A DNA stretch of 64,000 nt from Streptomyces sp. AM 4-1-1 (GTDB lineage Bacteria; Actinomycetota; Actinomycetes; Streptomycetales; Streptomycetaceae): the NCBI RefSeq assembly GCF_029167625.1, contig NZ_CP119145.1, forward strand, positions 248,001 through 312,000, written 5' to 3'. Both the position numbers and the translations under genes were made by a program. The notes under the pieces are model-generated. The model had not been told where the DNA came from and did no database searches. It saw only the letters and a list, made by a program, of their open reading frames with translations. Numbering within the stretch: position 1 is the stretch's first letter; the number at the start of each line of letters is the position of its first letter. Shown here piece by piece: positions 52,644 through 61,930 of the stretch.

Positions 52644-53243
52644 ATGACCGCTGATGACGCCCTCTCGTCCGTCCTGACCTCCGTGGGTCCCCGGTTGCGC
52701 GCGCTGCGCCGCGAGCGCGGTACGACCCTGGCCGGGCTCAGCGAGTCGACCGGGATCTCCGTCAGCACCCTCTCGCGCCTGGAGTCGGGTGGGCGCAAGC
52801 CGACGCTGGAGCTGCTGCTGCCGCTGGCGAAGGCGTACGGTGTGCCGCTGGACGAACTGGTGGGGGCTCCCGCGACCGGTGACCCGCGCATCCACCCGCG
52901 CCCCTTCACCCGTCACGACGGGATGACCTTCATTCCACTGGCCCGTCACCTCGGCGGGCTGCACGCCTACAAGCAGGTGATGCCCGTGGGATGGGACCGC
53001 TCCGGCCAGAGGCTGGAGCAGCGGGTGCACGAGGGGTACGAGTGGCTGTACGTGCTGTCCGGCCGGCTGCGGCTGATCCTGGGCGAGCACGACCTGGTCC
53101 TCACGGCCGGGGAGGCCGCCGAATTCGACACCCGTACCCCGCACGCGTGGGCCAACGCGGGGACGGAGCCGGTGGAGTACCTCAGTCTGTTCGGCCAGCA
53201 GGGCGAGCGGATGCATGTACGCGCCCGCCCCACCGCCGACTGA
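52644..53243 (+). CDS. XRE-family regulator with C-terminal cupin domain
   Basis: A 199-residue regulator. The helix-turn-helix occupies residues of about 15-70 (RLRALRRERGTTLAGLSEST, GISVSTLSRLESGGRKP). The cupin domain covers about 105-190 (EGYEWLYVLSGRLRLILGEH and HAWANAGTEPVEYLSLFG) and would bind a small ligand. Divergent from the thioredoxin reductase-like gene, with a palindrome between. An ATG at 52629 is an alternative start but falls inside the palindrome. Confidence 0.9.
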   Translation: MTADDALSSVLTSVGPRLRALRRERGTTLAGLSESTGISVSTLSRLESGGRKPTLELLLPLAKAYGVPLDELVGAPATGDPRIHPRPFTRHDGMTFIPLARHLGGLHAYKQVMPVGWDRSGQRLEQRVHEGYEWLYVLSGRLRLILGEHDLVLTAGEAAEFDTRTPHAWANAGTEPVEYLSLFGQQGERMHVRARPTAD

Positions 53244-53427
53244 TACGTGCCCGGCGCCGGCCGGTAGTCGCCCTCCTCCCTGCCCGGCCGCCCGTCCCCG
53301 TCTCGGCCCTGGCCGGAGGGCGCGCCACGGCTGGGCACAGGCGTCCAGGTCCGCCCGGCCGGAAGCGATGATCCGGGTGGCGGAGCGGGCGCGCGGCCGT
53401 GCCCGGTCAGTGGTGCCCGGAAACGAT

Positions 53428-53463
53428 CCGGGGCCGCGTGGTGAGAACACCACGCGGCCCCGG
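53428..53463. terminator. Bidirectional terminator between XRE-cupin and etfA
   Basis: Perfect 16-base-pair stem CCGGGGCCGCGTGGTG (53428-53443) with CACCACGCGGCCCCGG (53448-53463) and an AGAA loop, between two convergent genes. Confidence 0.88.
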
Positions 53464-53499
53464 GCCTTCGGTCGGACGCCGGGCGCCCGGGAGAAGGGA

Positions 53500-54462
53500 T
53501 CAGCCCTTGCGGGTCTTGATCTCGTCGGTCAGCTGGGGCACCACGGCGAAGAGGTCGCCGACGACGCCGTAGTCGACGAGGTCGAAGATCGGGGCCTCGG
53601 CGTCCTTGTTGACCGCGACGATCGTCTTCGAGGTCTGCATGCCCGCCCGGTGCTGGATCGCGCCGGAGATGCCGGACGCGATGTACAGCTGCGGCGAGAT
53701 GGACTTGCCGGTCTGGCCCACCTGGCTGGAGTGCGGGTACCAGCCGGCGTCGACGGCGGCGCGGGAGGCACCGACGGCGGCACCGAGCGAATCGGCGAGC
53801 GCCTCGATGACCTGGAAGTTCTCCGCGCCGTTGACACCTCGGCCACCGGACACGACGATCGCGGCCTCGGTCAGTTCGGGACGACCGGTCGACTCGCGGG
53901 GGGTGCGGGAGACCACCTTGGTCCCCGTGGCGCTCTTCGAGAACGAGACGGACAGCGCCTCGACGGCGCCCGCGGCCGGGGCGGCCTCGACGGCGGCGGA
54001 GTTCGGCTTGACGGTGATGACCGGGGTGCCCCTGGAGACGCGGGACCTGGTCGTGAAGGCGGCGGCGAACGCCGACTGCGTGGCGACCGGCCCCTGTTCG
54101 CCGGCCTCCAGGTCGATGGCGTCGGTGATGAGACCGGCCCCGATACGGACCGCGAGGCGGGCGGCGATCTCCTTGCCCTCGGCGGAGGACGGCACCAGCA
54201 CAGCGGCCGGGGACACGGCGTCGTAGGCGGCCTGGAGCGCGTCCACCTTCGGTACGACGAGGTAATCGGCGAACTCGGCGGCGTCGGCCGTGAGGACCTT
54301 CACCGCGCCGTGCTCGGCGAGCGCGGGCGCGGTGGCCTCGGCGCCGGTACCGAGGGCGACGGCGACGGGCTCGCCGATCCGGCGGGCCAGCGTCAGCAGC
54401 TCCAGCGTGGGCTTGCGGACGGCGCCGTCCACGTGGTCGACATAGACGAGAACTTCAGCCAT
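53500..54462 (-). CDS. etfA: Electron transfer flavoprotein alpha subunit
   Basis: A 320-residue ETF alpha subunit. The FAD-binding C-terminal domain has [37 protein letters not shown] and the end [32 protein letters not shown]. With EtfB it carries electrons from acyl-CoA dehydrogenases to the respiratory chain. The etfB gene lies upstream on the same strand, but 459 bases separate them instead of the usual few, filled by a duplicated repeat. Its ATG at 54462 needs a ribosome site within the preceding TGCATTCCC region, where GGAGTGC is visible on the minus strand. Confidence 0.96.
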   Translation of the reverse strand: MAEVLVYVDHVDGAVRKPTLELLTLARRIGEPVAVALGTGAEATAPALAEHGAVKVLTADAAEFADYLVVPKVDALQAAYDAVSPAAVLVPSSAEGKEIAARLAVRIGAGLITDAIDLEAGEQGPVATQSAFAAAFTTRSRVSRGTPVITVKPNSAAVEAAPAAGAVEALSVSFSKSATGTKVVSRTPRESTGRPELTEAAIVVSGGRGVNGAENFQVIEALADSLGAAVGASRAAVDAGWYPHSSQVGQTGKSISPQLYIASGISGAIQHRAGMQTSKTIVAVNKDAEAPIFDLVDYGVVGDLFAVVPQLTDEIKTRKG

Positions 54463-54548
54463 GGGAATGCACTCCTGCGGATGCGAGGGATCTGGGGCGA
54501 TGAGGGTGACGGGCCGGAGGCCGGGACAGGTCCGCGACCACTGCCGTG

Positions 54549-54730
54549 GCCGGAGGTGTCCGCCCGGACGGGGCGTCGCCCGGTACGTGCGGTCGCCGGC
54601 CGGCCGGAACTCCTCGATGAGGCCCCCCGGTCCTCAGGACCGTGAGGGAGGAGCTGTCCGGGCTTCGGCCGAGGCCGCCGGCGTGCGTGCCGGGCGGCGC
54701 CACAGGGCAGGGCCCGCCGGGAGCGGCACT
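54549..54730. repeat. Diverged copy 1 of a duplicated intergenic repeat
   Basis: About 182 bases similar to 54739-54923 with an offset of roughly 190 bases. Shared blocks include CGGAGGTGTCCGCCCGGA against CCGGCAATGTCCACCCGGAA, a GGTCC hairpin region and the ending GGGAGCGGCACT. Confidence 0.75.
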
Positions 54731-54738
54731 GGCGCCGT

Positions 54739-54923
54739 GACCGGCAATGTCCACCCGGAAGGAGCGTCGTCCGGTGCGTGCGATCGCACGGCGGCCGGCA
54801 GTCCTGGAGGGGGTCCCCCTGGTCCTCAAGACCTTGGGGGAGGAACCACCAGGGCTTTCGGCCAACGCCGCGAGCGCGGGTGCTGGGCGACGCGACGGGG
54901 CAGAGCTTGCCGGGAGCGGCACT
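54739..54923. repeat. Copy 2 of the duplicated intergenic repeat, touching the etfB stop
   Basis: The right copy ends in GGGAGCGGCACT directly against the etfB stop codon. It contains an inverted repeat around CCCCCTGGTCC and GGACCTTGGGGG-like blocks (54815-54840 on either side of TCAAG). This element type, with a run of C's and a GGTCC hairpin, is familiar from Streptomyces intergenic regions. Confidence 0.75.
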
Positions 54924-55707
54924 AGATGAACTTCTGGCCCACGAGGAACTCGGCCAGCTGCTTGCCGCCCTCGCCCTCGTCCTTGACGATCGTGCCCGCG
55001 GTGCGGGCCGGGCGCTCGGTCGCGGAGTCCACCGCGGTCCAGGAGCCCGCCAGGCCGACCTCGTCCGCCTCGATCTCCAGGTCTTCCAGGTCCAGCGACT
55101 CGACCGGCTTCTTCTTCGCCGCCATGATGCCCTTGAAGGACGGGTAGCGGGCTTCGCCCGACTGGTCGGTCACGGACACCACGGCCGGCAGGGACGCCTC
55201 CAGCCGCTCGCTCGCGCTGTCTCCGTCGCGGCGGCCCTTGACGGTGCCGTCCTCGACGGAGACCTCGGAGAGCAGCGTGACCTGGGGGACGCCGAGGCGC
55301 TCGGCGAGGATCGCCGGCAGCACGCCCATGCTGCCGTCGGTCGACGCCATGCCGCAGACGACCAGGTCGTAGCCGGTCTTCTCGACGGCCTTGGCGAGCA
55401 CCAGCGAGGTGCCCATGACATCGGTGCCGTGCAGGTCGTCGTCCTCGACGTGGACGGCCTTGTCGGCGCCCATCGACAGCGCCTTGCGCAGCGCGTCCTT
55501 GGCGTCCTCCGGGCCCACCGTCAGAACGGTGATCTCCGCGTCGTCCGCCTCGGCGGCGATCTGGAGCGCCTGTTCGACCGCGTACTCGTCGAGCTCCGAC
55601 AGCAGACCGTCGACGTCGTCACGGTCCAGGGTCAGGTCATCGGCGAAATGCCGGTCGCCGGTGGCGTCGGGCACGTACTTCACACAGACAACGATCCTCA
55701 AGCTCAC
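54922..55707 (-). CDS. etfB: Electron transfer flavoprotein beta subunit
   Basis: A 261-residue ETF beta subunit starting MSLRIVVCVKYVPDATGDRH from GTG 55707 after AGGAGAG. The AMP-binding region (VCGMASTDGSMGVLPAILAE) and the ETF beta signature VEDGTVKGRRDGDS through MAAKKKPVESLDLEDL are present. Partner of EtfA in electron transfer from flavin dehydrogenases. The stop is TAG, abutting the repeat element that separates it from etfA. Confidence 0.96.
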   Translation of the reverse strand: MSLRIVVCVKYVPDATGDRHFADDLTLDRDDVDGLLSELDEYAVEQALQIAAEADDAEITVLTVGPEDAKDALRKALSMGADKAVHVEDDDLHGTDVMGTSLVLAKAVEKTGYDLVVCGMASTDGSMGVLPAILAERLGVPQVTLLSEVSVEDGTVKGRRDGDSASERLEASLPAVVSVTDQSGEARYPSFKGIMAAKKKPVESLDLEDLEIEADEVGLAGSWTAVDSATERPARTAGTIVKDEGEGGKQLAEFLVGQKFI

Positions 55708-55908
55708 GCCGGCTCTCCTACTTGCATCGTCATTTCCGGGCTGCCTTGTTGCACGCAGCATAGGCGCCTGATGGGGCGGTTTCCGGTCGGGGCGACCGGC
55801 GCACCGGGCGAAATATTACTCGCCAGTACAACCATTGCCTTCCCCGTCGGCAAGCGCTTCGAACTGTGACCTTCCCAACGCGGTTCTCCCCACACCGACC
55901 GGGAACCC

Positions 55909-56412
55909 TCAGTCGCGCAGAGCGTTGAAGCGCCCCTGGTGGTAGAGGAGCGGCCGTCCTCCCCCGGAGGGGTCGCCGATCACCGCGCGCGCGATGACGA
56001 TCCGGTGGTCGCCCGCCGGTACCCGTGCCACCACCTGGCACACCAGCCAGGCCGGGACGCCTGCCAGCACCGGCACCCCGTGCGGTCCCTCGTGCCAGTC
56101 GGTGGACGGGCCGAACCGGTCGGCGCCGCTGCGCGCGAAGGTGGTGGCCAGCTCCCGCTGGTGTTCGCCGAGTATGTGGACACCGACGTGCTCGGCCTCC
56201 GCCAGGACCGGCCAGCTGGAGGACGAGACACCCACACCGAACGAGATGAGCGGCGGATCGGCGGCGACGGAGTTGAGCGAGGTCGCGGTGAAGCCGACCG
56301 GGTGGTCACCGGCCGCCGTGATCACCGCGACGCCCGCGGCGTGCTGTCGGAAGACGGAACGGAGGAGGTCGGGTGAGGCCGTCCGGGCGCCGAGGTCGGG
56401 CGAAGCCGTCAT
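55909..56412 (-). CDS. Flavin reductase family protein (FMN split barrel)
   Basis: A 167-residue flavin reductase-like protein. Seen: SVFRQHAAGVAVITAAGDHP, GFTATSLNSVAADPPLISFGV and the GDHRIVIARAVIGDPSGGG end with YHQGRF. It would reduce FMN or FAD with NAD(P)H, often for two-component monooxygenases; none is adjacent. Start ATG 56412 after AGAAGGA; a longer in-frame start at 56502 would add an arginine-rich segment without homology. Confidence 0.9.
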   Translation of the reverse strand: MTASPDLGARTASPDLLRSVFRQHAAGVAVITAAGDHPVGFTATSLNSVAADPPLISFGVGVSSSSWPVLAEAEHVGVHILGEHQRELATTFARSGADRFGPSTDWHEGPHGVPVLAGVPAWLVCQVVARVPAGDHRIVIARAVIGDPSGGGRPLLYHQGRFNALRD

Positions 56413-56608
56413 GGAACTGTCCTTCTGTGAGGGGTGTCTACGGGGCCTTGGTCGTTCGGGGACCCGGACAGCGCGCGCTCGCGTTTCGGGCGAGGTCCAC
56501 ATGGACGCGCCCGTACAGAAGGGGTTCTGACGGCATGGCGTCAGGCTGACGAGGCGAGGACCGCGCGGTCAAGAGCGTTCCACAAGGTGGGAGATGTGTC
56601 ACGGTCCG

Positions 56609-56935
56609 TCACATCACCCTTCCCAGAGCCGCCACGACGTCGGCCGTGCGCGGCTGCCCGGCCGCGCGGCGCACGATCAGGCCGGTGGCGTCGAGCACCA
56701 GGACGGTCGGGGTGCCGCTGATCCCCAGCTTCCGTACGAGAGTGAGATGCGCCTCGGCGTCGATCTCGACATGGGCGACCCCGTCCACCATCCCCGCCAC
56801 CTCCGTGAGGGTCCGCCGGGTGGCGCGGCAGGGCTGGCAGAAGGCGCTGGAGAACTGCACCAGTGTCGCCTTTTCCCCCAGTTCCGCGCCGAGTTCGGCG
56901 GAGTCCAGTCTGTCCGCACCTGCCCGCCCGTCCAC
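56609..56935 (-). CDS. Thioredoxin-family protein with CQPC active site
   Basis: A 108-residue thioredoxin fold protein. The active site is FSSAFCQPCRATRRTL; the cis-proline loop is ISGTPTVLVLDATG. The residues between the cysteines (Q-P) differ from the G-P of standard thioredoxin, which shifts redox potential, so it may be a specialised oxidoreductase. GTG start at 56935 after GGGGAGG. No membrane anchor or signal peptide is seen, so it is cytoplasmic. Its partner reductase is not adjacent. Confidence 0.88.
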   Translation of the reverse strand: MDGRAGADRLDSAELGAELGEKATLVQFSSAFCQPCRATRRTLTEVAGMVDGVAHVEIDAEAHLTLVRKLGISGTPTVLVLDATGLIVRRAAGQPRTADVVAALGRVM

Positions 56936-57154
56936 TTCCGGCCTCCCCTCAGAGCTCTTCGTAAGAGGTCAGCACCGCGCGCACCTCATACATTCCCGAC
57001 GGTTCCACGTGACGAGAATCTCGCGCCCCGGGCCTTTCGAGACTGGCGACCGCGACGCGCATGGGGCACGATCGGCCCAATGCCGAAAACCTACGGCTGC
57101 GTAACTTCCGCCCGGGAGACCCCTCCCCAGGCGCTGAAGAAGGGTCCTCTCCAG

Positions 57155-57877
57155 ATGGCAGAACTCGTCTATCGGCCGGTCATCGGCGCCGCTCGCACTC
57201 TTTTCAAGGCGCTGGACCTGAAGATCGACACTCAGGGTTCGGAGCACATCCCGCGGACCGGGGGCGCGGTGCTGGTGAGCAATCACATCAGCTATCTGGA
57301 CTTCATCTTCACCGGCCTCGCCGCGCTGCCGCAGAAGCGGCTGGTCCGGTTCATGGCGAAGGAATCCGTTTTCCGGCACAGGATCTCCGGGCCTCTGATG
57401 CGCGGCATGAAACACATCCCGGTGGACCGCGAGCAGGGCGAGGACGCGTACGCGCACGCGCTCGCGTCGCTGCGTTCCGGTGAGATCGTGGGTGTGTTCC
57501 CCGAGGCGACCATTTCGCAGTCGTTCACGCTGAAGAGTTTCAAGTCCGGCGCGGCGCGGCTGGCGCAGGAGGCGGGCGTTCCGCTGATCCCGATGGCCCT
57601 GTGGGGGACCCAGCGGCTGTGGACGAAGGGGCGGCCGCGCAATTTCAGGCGCAGCCACATTCCCGTGACGCTCCGCGTGGGCGAGCCCATGGAGGCACCG
57701 ACGGACCAGTACGCGGGCGCGATCACCCGACGGCTGCGGGGGCGGATGCAGGAACTTTTGGAGGCGGCGCAGCGCGCCTACCCCGTACGCCCGAAGGACG
57801 CCGGCGACACCTGGTGGGTGCCCGCGCACCTCGGCGGTACGGCTCCGACGCCCGCCGAGCTGCGCGGGCGTGCCTGA
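57155..57877 (+). CDS. 1-acyl-glycerol-3-phosphate acyltransferase (PlsC-like)
   Basis: A 240-residue acyltransferase with the catalytic NHISYLDF (NHxxxxD) and the acceptor-binding FPEATIS (FPEGT type) motifs, plus PVDREQGEDAYAHAL and VPLIPMALWGTQRLW. It would acylate lysophosphatidic acid or a similar lysolipid at the membrane. ATG at 57155, 11 bases after GAAGAAGGG. An in-frame ATG at 57080 gives an extra 25 residues not typical of the family. Single gene. Confidence 0.88.
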   Translation: MAELVYRPVIGAARTLFKALDLKIDTQGSEHIPRTGGAVLVSNHISYLDFIFTGLAALPQKRLVRFMAKESVFRHRISGPLMRGMKHIPVDREQGEDAYAHALASLRSGEIVGVFPEATISQSFTLKSFKSGAARLAQEAGVPLIPMALWGTQRLWTKGRPRNFRRSHIPVTLRVGEPMEAPTDQYAGAITRRLRGRMQELLEAAQRAYPVRPKDAGDTWWVPAHLGGTAPTPAELRGRA

Positions 57878-57931
57878 CAAGGGGCCTGAAGCCTGACGGC
57901 GGTGGGCCGGGGCGGCGGCCACCCATGGCCG

Positions 57932-58531
57932 TCAGAGCTCAGCGGGCAGGATCTGCCAGAGGTGCGGGCGGTCCCGGGCGGAGCGCAGGGCGTGCAGCAC
58001 TCCCGGGTGCGGCGCCGCGTGGAGGCCGGGATGGTCCACCCCGTCGGTGCCCGGGAGCACCGGCCAGGCCAGTCGTTCCCCGTCCAGTGAGAACCGGGCG
58101 TCGACGCCCGGCCCGTTGCCTCGTGGGTCCTGCCGGTCCCAGCGGTCACGCCCGGGGAGCCGGACGGCGACGAGTCCGTGCAGCATCGGGCGTTCGCCCT
58201 CCTCGGTGCTCGGCCGCTGATAGCAGAGGGCGGTGGGGACGCCCTCGGCGCGCAGCAGCGCGGCGAGGGCGTGCGCCTTGGCGTGGCAGATGCCGGTGCG
58301 GGTGGCGAGGACGTCGGAGGCCCGCCAGGTGACCCGGAGGTCGCCCGAGTCCGCGGAGTGCGCGATCGTGTCGCGTACGAACTCGAAGGCGGCTTCGGCG
58401 TATGCGTATGCGTCCCCGGCATCCGCTGCCAGGCGGGCGGCGGTCCTCCGCACCAGCGGGTGTTCATGGTCGATGGCCTCGTCGGCCGCGAGATAGGGCG
58501 CGAGACCGGGGGCGCGCTGAATCAGTTCCAT
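57932..58531 (-). CDS. Transglutaminase-like domain protein
   Basis: A 199-residue cysteine-protease-fold protein. The catalytic Cys is in ATRTGICHAKAHALAALLRAE, His in MLHGLVAVRLPG and Asp in the DPRGNGPGVD segment, the order of bacterial transglutaminase-like proteins. Members act as peptidases or amidases rather than true crosslinkers. A TACGCT box eight bases before ATG 58531 (minus strand 58545 to 58540) suggests a leaderless transcript; no ribosome site is visible. Confidence 0.85.
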   Translation of the reverse strand: MELIQRAPGLAPYLAADEAIDHEHPLVRRTAARLAADAGDAYAYAEAAFEFVRDTIAHSADSGDLRVTWRASDVLATRTGICHAKAHALAALLRAEGVPTALCYQRPSTEEGERPMLHGLVAVRLPGRDRWDRQDPRGNGPGVDARFSLDGERLAWPVLPGTDGVDHPGLHAAPHPGVLHALRSARDRPHLWQILPAEL

Positions 58532-58624
58532 GACCGCCCAGCGTAGGTGTGCGCGCGAGCCGGTGCAATGATTTTCCGGTCGAGCGCATACCTATGCACT
58601 TTGGAGTGTCAGGCGGCCGGGCTG

Positions 58625-59704
58625 TCAGGCGGCCATTTCTTCCTTGAGCGCCTGGACGAACGCGTCGACGTCGTCCTCCGTGGTGTCGAAGGCGCACATC
58701 CAGCGGACGTCCCCGGCCTTCTCGTCCCAGAAGTAGAAGCGGAAGCGCTTCTGGAGACGTTCGCCGACCGCGTGCGGCAGCCGCGCGAAGACCGCGTTGG
58801 CCTGAACGGGGTGAAGGATCTCCACCCCGTCCACCGCGCGTACGCCCTCGGCGAGCCGCTGCGCCATGGCGTTGGCGTGACGGGCGTTGCGCAGCCAGAG
58901 GTCACGCGCCAGCAGTGCCTCCAACTGCACGGACACGAAGCGCATCTTGGAGGCGAGCTGCATCGAGAGCTTGCGCAGATGCTTCATCGCCCGCACGGCG
59001 TCCGGGTCGAGCACGACGACGGCCTCACCGAAGAGCGCCCCGTTCTTGGTGCCGCCGAAGGAGAGGACGTCGACGCCGGCCGCGTTGGTGAAGGCGCGCA
59101 TCGGTACGTCCAGCGACGCGGCGGCGTTGGCCACCCTCGCCCCGTCGAGATGGACCTTCATGCCATGCCCGTGGGCGTGCTCGCAGATGGCGCGGATCTC
59201 GTCGGGGGTGTAGACGGTGCCCAGCTCGGTGTTCTGTGTGATCGACACGATCTGCGGCATGGCGCGGTGCTCGTCGTCCCAGCCGTACGCCTCCCGGTCG
59301 ATGAGTTCGGGGGTGAGCTTGCCGTCCGGGGTGGGCACGGTCAGCAGTTTGAGGCCGCCCACGCGTTCCGGGGCGCCGCCCTCGTCGACATGGACGTGTG
59401 CGGAGTCGGCACAGATCACGGCGCCCCAGCGGTCGGTGAGCGCCTGGAGGGCGACGACGTTCGCGCCGGTTCCGTTGAAGACGGGGAACGCCTCGGCCGT
59501 GGGGCCGAAATGGCTGTGCATGACTCGCTGGAGGTGTCCGGTGTAGTCGTCCTCGCCGTACGCGACCTGATGACCGCCGTTGGCCAGGGCGAGGGCGGCC
59601 AGGATCTCCGGGTGGGCCCCCGCGTAGTTGTCGCTGGCGAATCCTCGTACCAGCGGGTCATGGTGACGCCGCGCGTCGGTCCTCAGGGTTGCGGGGTCAG
59701 CCAC
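58625..59704 (-). CDS. Low-specificity L-threonine aldolase / beta-eliminating lyase family
   Basis: A 359-residue PLP enzyme of the threonine aldolase group. The PLP lysine is in VLSFGGTKNGALFGEAV; the N-terminal GFASDNYAGAHPEILAAL and the cofactor-face HLDGARVANAAASL are typical. It cleaves L-threonine or allo-threonine to glycine and acetaldehyde, or a related beta-hydroxy amino acid. GTG at 59704 follows GGAAAG and overlaps the SDR gene end by 22 bases. Third gene of the DUF6421-SDR-aldolase operon. Confidence 0.9.
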   Translation of the reverse strand: MADPATLRTDARRHHDPLVRGFASDNYAGAHPEILAALALANGGHQVAYGEDDYTGHLQRVMHSHFGPTAEAFPVFNGTGANVVALQALTDRWGAVICADSAHVHVDEGGAPERVGGLKLLTVPTPDGKLTPELIDREAYGWDDEHRAMPQIVSITQNTELGTVYTPDEIRAICEHAHGHGMKVHLDGARVANAAASLDVPMRAFTNAAGVDVLSFGGTKNGALFGEAVVVLDPDAVRAMKHLRKLSMQLASKMRFVSVQLEALLARDLWLRNARHANAMAQRLAEGVRAVDGVEILHPVQANAVFARLPHAVGERLQKRFRFYFWDEKAGDVRWMCAFDTTEDDVDAFVQALKEEMAA

Positions 59705-60450
59705 AGGCGCTTTCCGTTCACTTCCGGGGCGGGCCGCTCCCAGACGCCGGCGATGGCATCGGCCAGATCCCGGACGTCGGTGAAACCCGCGAACTTCGCA
59801 TGGGGGCGCTCGGCGCGCATCGCGTCGTGCACCAGTGCCTTGACGACCAGGATCGCAGCCGCGGTCCTCGGCCCGTCCTCGCCCCCCGCCTTGCGGAAGG
59901 CGTCGGCGAGGGCCAGCGTCCACGCCTCGGCCGCGGCCTTGGAGGCCGCGTAGGCGGCGTTGCCCGCGGTGGGCCTGCTCGCGCCGGCGGCGCTGATCAG
60001 CAGATAGCGGCCCCGGTCGCTGCGCTGGAGGGCTTCCTGGAAGGCGAGCGAGGTGGCCTGGACGGTGCGGATCAGCAGCTTCTCCAGGAGGTCCCAGTCC
60101 GCGAGGTCGGTCTCGGCGAACGTGGCGCTGCCGCGCCAACCGCCGACGAGATGGACCATGCCGTCGATCCCGCCGAACTCCTGCTCGGTCTTCTCCGCCC
60201 ACTCCCGGGCGGCGCCGATGTCGAGCAGGTCGACGGTGTCGCCGGTCACCGTGGCGCCGCCGTGCGCGTACCGGGCGGCGTCGACGGCCTCGGCGAGACG
60301 GGCGGCGTCGGCGTCGGACGCGACCACGGTCGCGCCCGCCTCGGCCAGTCTGAGCAGGGTGGCCCGGCCGGCCGCTCCGGCCGCTCCGGCCACGGCGATC
60401 ACCGCGCCTTCGAGCGTGCCGCTCACATCGGGCCTGTCGTCGCCGTTCAT
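59683..60450 (-). CDS. Short-chain dehydrogenase/reductase
   Basis: A 255-residue SDR. The cofactor motif is a variant (VIAVAGAAGAAGRATLLRL), the Asn-Ala-Gly strand is replaced by MVHLVGGWRG, the catalytic Ser lies in LLISAAGAS and Tyr-Lys in AAYAASKAAAEAW. The substrate is unknown. ATG 60450 follows GAGGAGG. It lies between DUF6421 and a threonine aldolase gene on the same strand, which suggests a shared small pathway acting on a hydroxy amino acid or related compound (inference). Confidence 0.88.
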   Translation of the reverse strand: MNGDDRPDVSGTLEGAVIAVAGAAGAAGRATLLRLAEAGATVVASDADAARLAEAVDAARYAHGGATVTGDTVDLLDIGAAREWAEKTEQEFGGIDGMVHLVGGWRGSATFAETDLADWDLLEKLLIRTVQATSLAFQEALQRSDRGRYLLISAAGASRPTAGNAAYAASKAAAEAWTLALADAFRKAGGEDGPRTAAAILVVKALVHDAMRAERPHAKFAGFTDVRDLADAIAGVWERPAPEVNGKRLWLTPQP

Positions 60451-60476
60451 GGCCACCGCCTCCTCGTCATGGGTGT

Positions 60477-61874
60477 TCACGCGGCCGCGCCTTCGGCGCC
60501 CGCCGCGGTGATCCCCTTGGTGGAGGCGATCACGTGCTTCAGCTTCTTGGCGAGTGCCTCGTAGAACATGCTCAGCGGAAACTCGTCCGGAAGCACGTCG
60601 TCGACGAGTTTGCGGGGCGGCTGCGTCAGGTCCAGCGCGTCCGGGCCCTTGGCCCAGCGGGACCCGGGGTGCGGGGCGAGATAGCTCGCGACCAGGTCGT
60701 ACGCGGCGAACCAGTGGACCAGCTTGGGGCGGTCGATGCCGTCGCGGTAGAGCTTCTCGATCTCGGCGCAGAGCTGGTTGGTGACCTGTGGGGCCCGCGC
60801 CCAGTCGATCGTGAGGGTGTTGTCGGTCCAGCGCACCACGTCGTGCCTGTGGAGGTACGCGAAGAGGAGCTGGCCGCCGAGTCCGTCGTAGTTGCGTACG
60901 CGCTCGCCGGTGACCGGGAAGCGGAACATCCGGTCGAACAGCACGGCGTACTGCACGTCGCGCCCCTGCTCGACACCGTCCGCTTCGAGCTTCACGGCCT
61001 CCTTGAAGGCGGTGAGGTCGCAGCGCAGTTCCTCCAGTCCGTACATCCAGAACGGCTGGCGCTGCTTGATCATGAAGGGGTCGAACGGCAGGTCGCCGTG
61101 GCTGTGCGTGCGGTCGTGGATCATGTCCCACAGCACGAAGGCCTGCTCGCAGCGCCGCTGGTCGCCGACCATCGCACGGATGTCGTCGGGGAGTCCCAGC
61201 CCGAGGAGGTCCACGGACGCCTCGGTGACACGGCGGAACCTGGCGGCCTCACGGTCGCAGAAGATGCCGCCCCAGCTGAACCGCTCGGGGGCCTCGCGCA
61301 CGGCGATCGTCTCCGGGAAGAGCACCGCCGAGTTGGTGTCGTAGCCGGAGGTGAAGTCCTCGAAGGTGATGCCGCAGAAGAGCGGGTTGTCGTAGCGGGT
61401 GGCTTCGAGGTGGGCGAGCCAGTCCGGCCAGACCATGCGGAGCACGACCGCTTCCAGGTTGCGGTCCGGGTTGCCGTTCTGCGTGTACATCGCGAAGACG
61501 ACCAGGTGCTGCAGGCCGTCCGCGCGCTCCTTGGCGGGCTGGAAGGCGAGCAGCGAGTCGAGGAAGTCGGGCACGCCGAATCCGTCGGCCGCCCAGCGGC
61601 GCAGATCGGCGACGAGGGCACGGTGGTACGCGGCGTCGTGCGGGAGCAGCGGGGAAAGCTCCTCGACCGCGCCGGTGATCCGGCCGAGAACCGCCTCCAC
61701 GGCCGTCCGGGAGGGCGCGCCGTCCGCCGCGAAGTCGACGGAGCCGTCCTCGGACTGCCAGGGACGGATCTCCTCGACGGCATCCTTGAGCGTGGGCCAG
61801 GCCGGGTGCTCGACCACCCGCTGGGCGGCAGCCGCGCCGCCGGCCGGGGCGTCGTGCGCAAGAATTTCCGTCAT
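60477..61874 (-). CDS. DUF6421 family protein
   Basis: A 465-residue protein I recognise as the DUF6421 family of Streptomyces. It has no known catalytic motif. Striking conserved segments include MYTQNGNPDRNLEAVVLRMV, MIHDRTHSHGDLPFDPF with clustered His and Asp, and NYDGLGGQLLFAYLHRHD. The HDRTHSHGDLPFD cluster could bind metal (inference). The operon continues with an SDR and a threonine aldolase gene, 26 bases after its stop. The function is unknown. Confidence 0.82.
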   Translation of the reverse strand: MTEILAHDAPAGGAAAAQRVVEHPAWPTLKDAVEEIRPWQSEDGSVDFAADGAPSRTAVEAVLGRITGAVEELSPLLPHDAAYHRALVADLRRWAADGFGVPDFLDSLLAFQPAKERADGLQHLVVFAMYTQNGNPDRNLEAVVLRMVWPDWLAHLEATRYDNPLFCGITFEDFTSGYDTNSAVLFPETIAVREAPERFSWGGIFCDREAARFRRVTEASVDLLGLGLPDDIRAMVGDQRRCEQAFVLWDMIHDRTHSHGDLPFDPFMIKQRQPFWMYGLEELRCDLTAFKEAVKLEADGVEQGRDVQYAVLFDRMFRFPVTGERVRNYDGLGGQLLFAYLHRHDVVRWTDNTLTIDWARAPQVTNQLCAEIEKLYRDGIDRPKLVHWFAAYDLVASYLAPHPGSRWAKGPDALDLTQPPRKLVDDVLPDEFPLSMFYEALAKKLKHVIASTKGITAAGAEGAAA

Positions 61875-61930
61875 AACACTTCCTCCACGGGAGAACCTTC
61901 CGTGACGCCACCGTATCCATGTGCGGTTCC

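Noticed and set aside
54461..54925. Small plus-strand frames in the etfB-etfA gap
   Set aside because: They are translations of the duplicated repeat and differ between the two copies, with no conserved protein.
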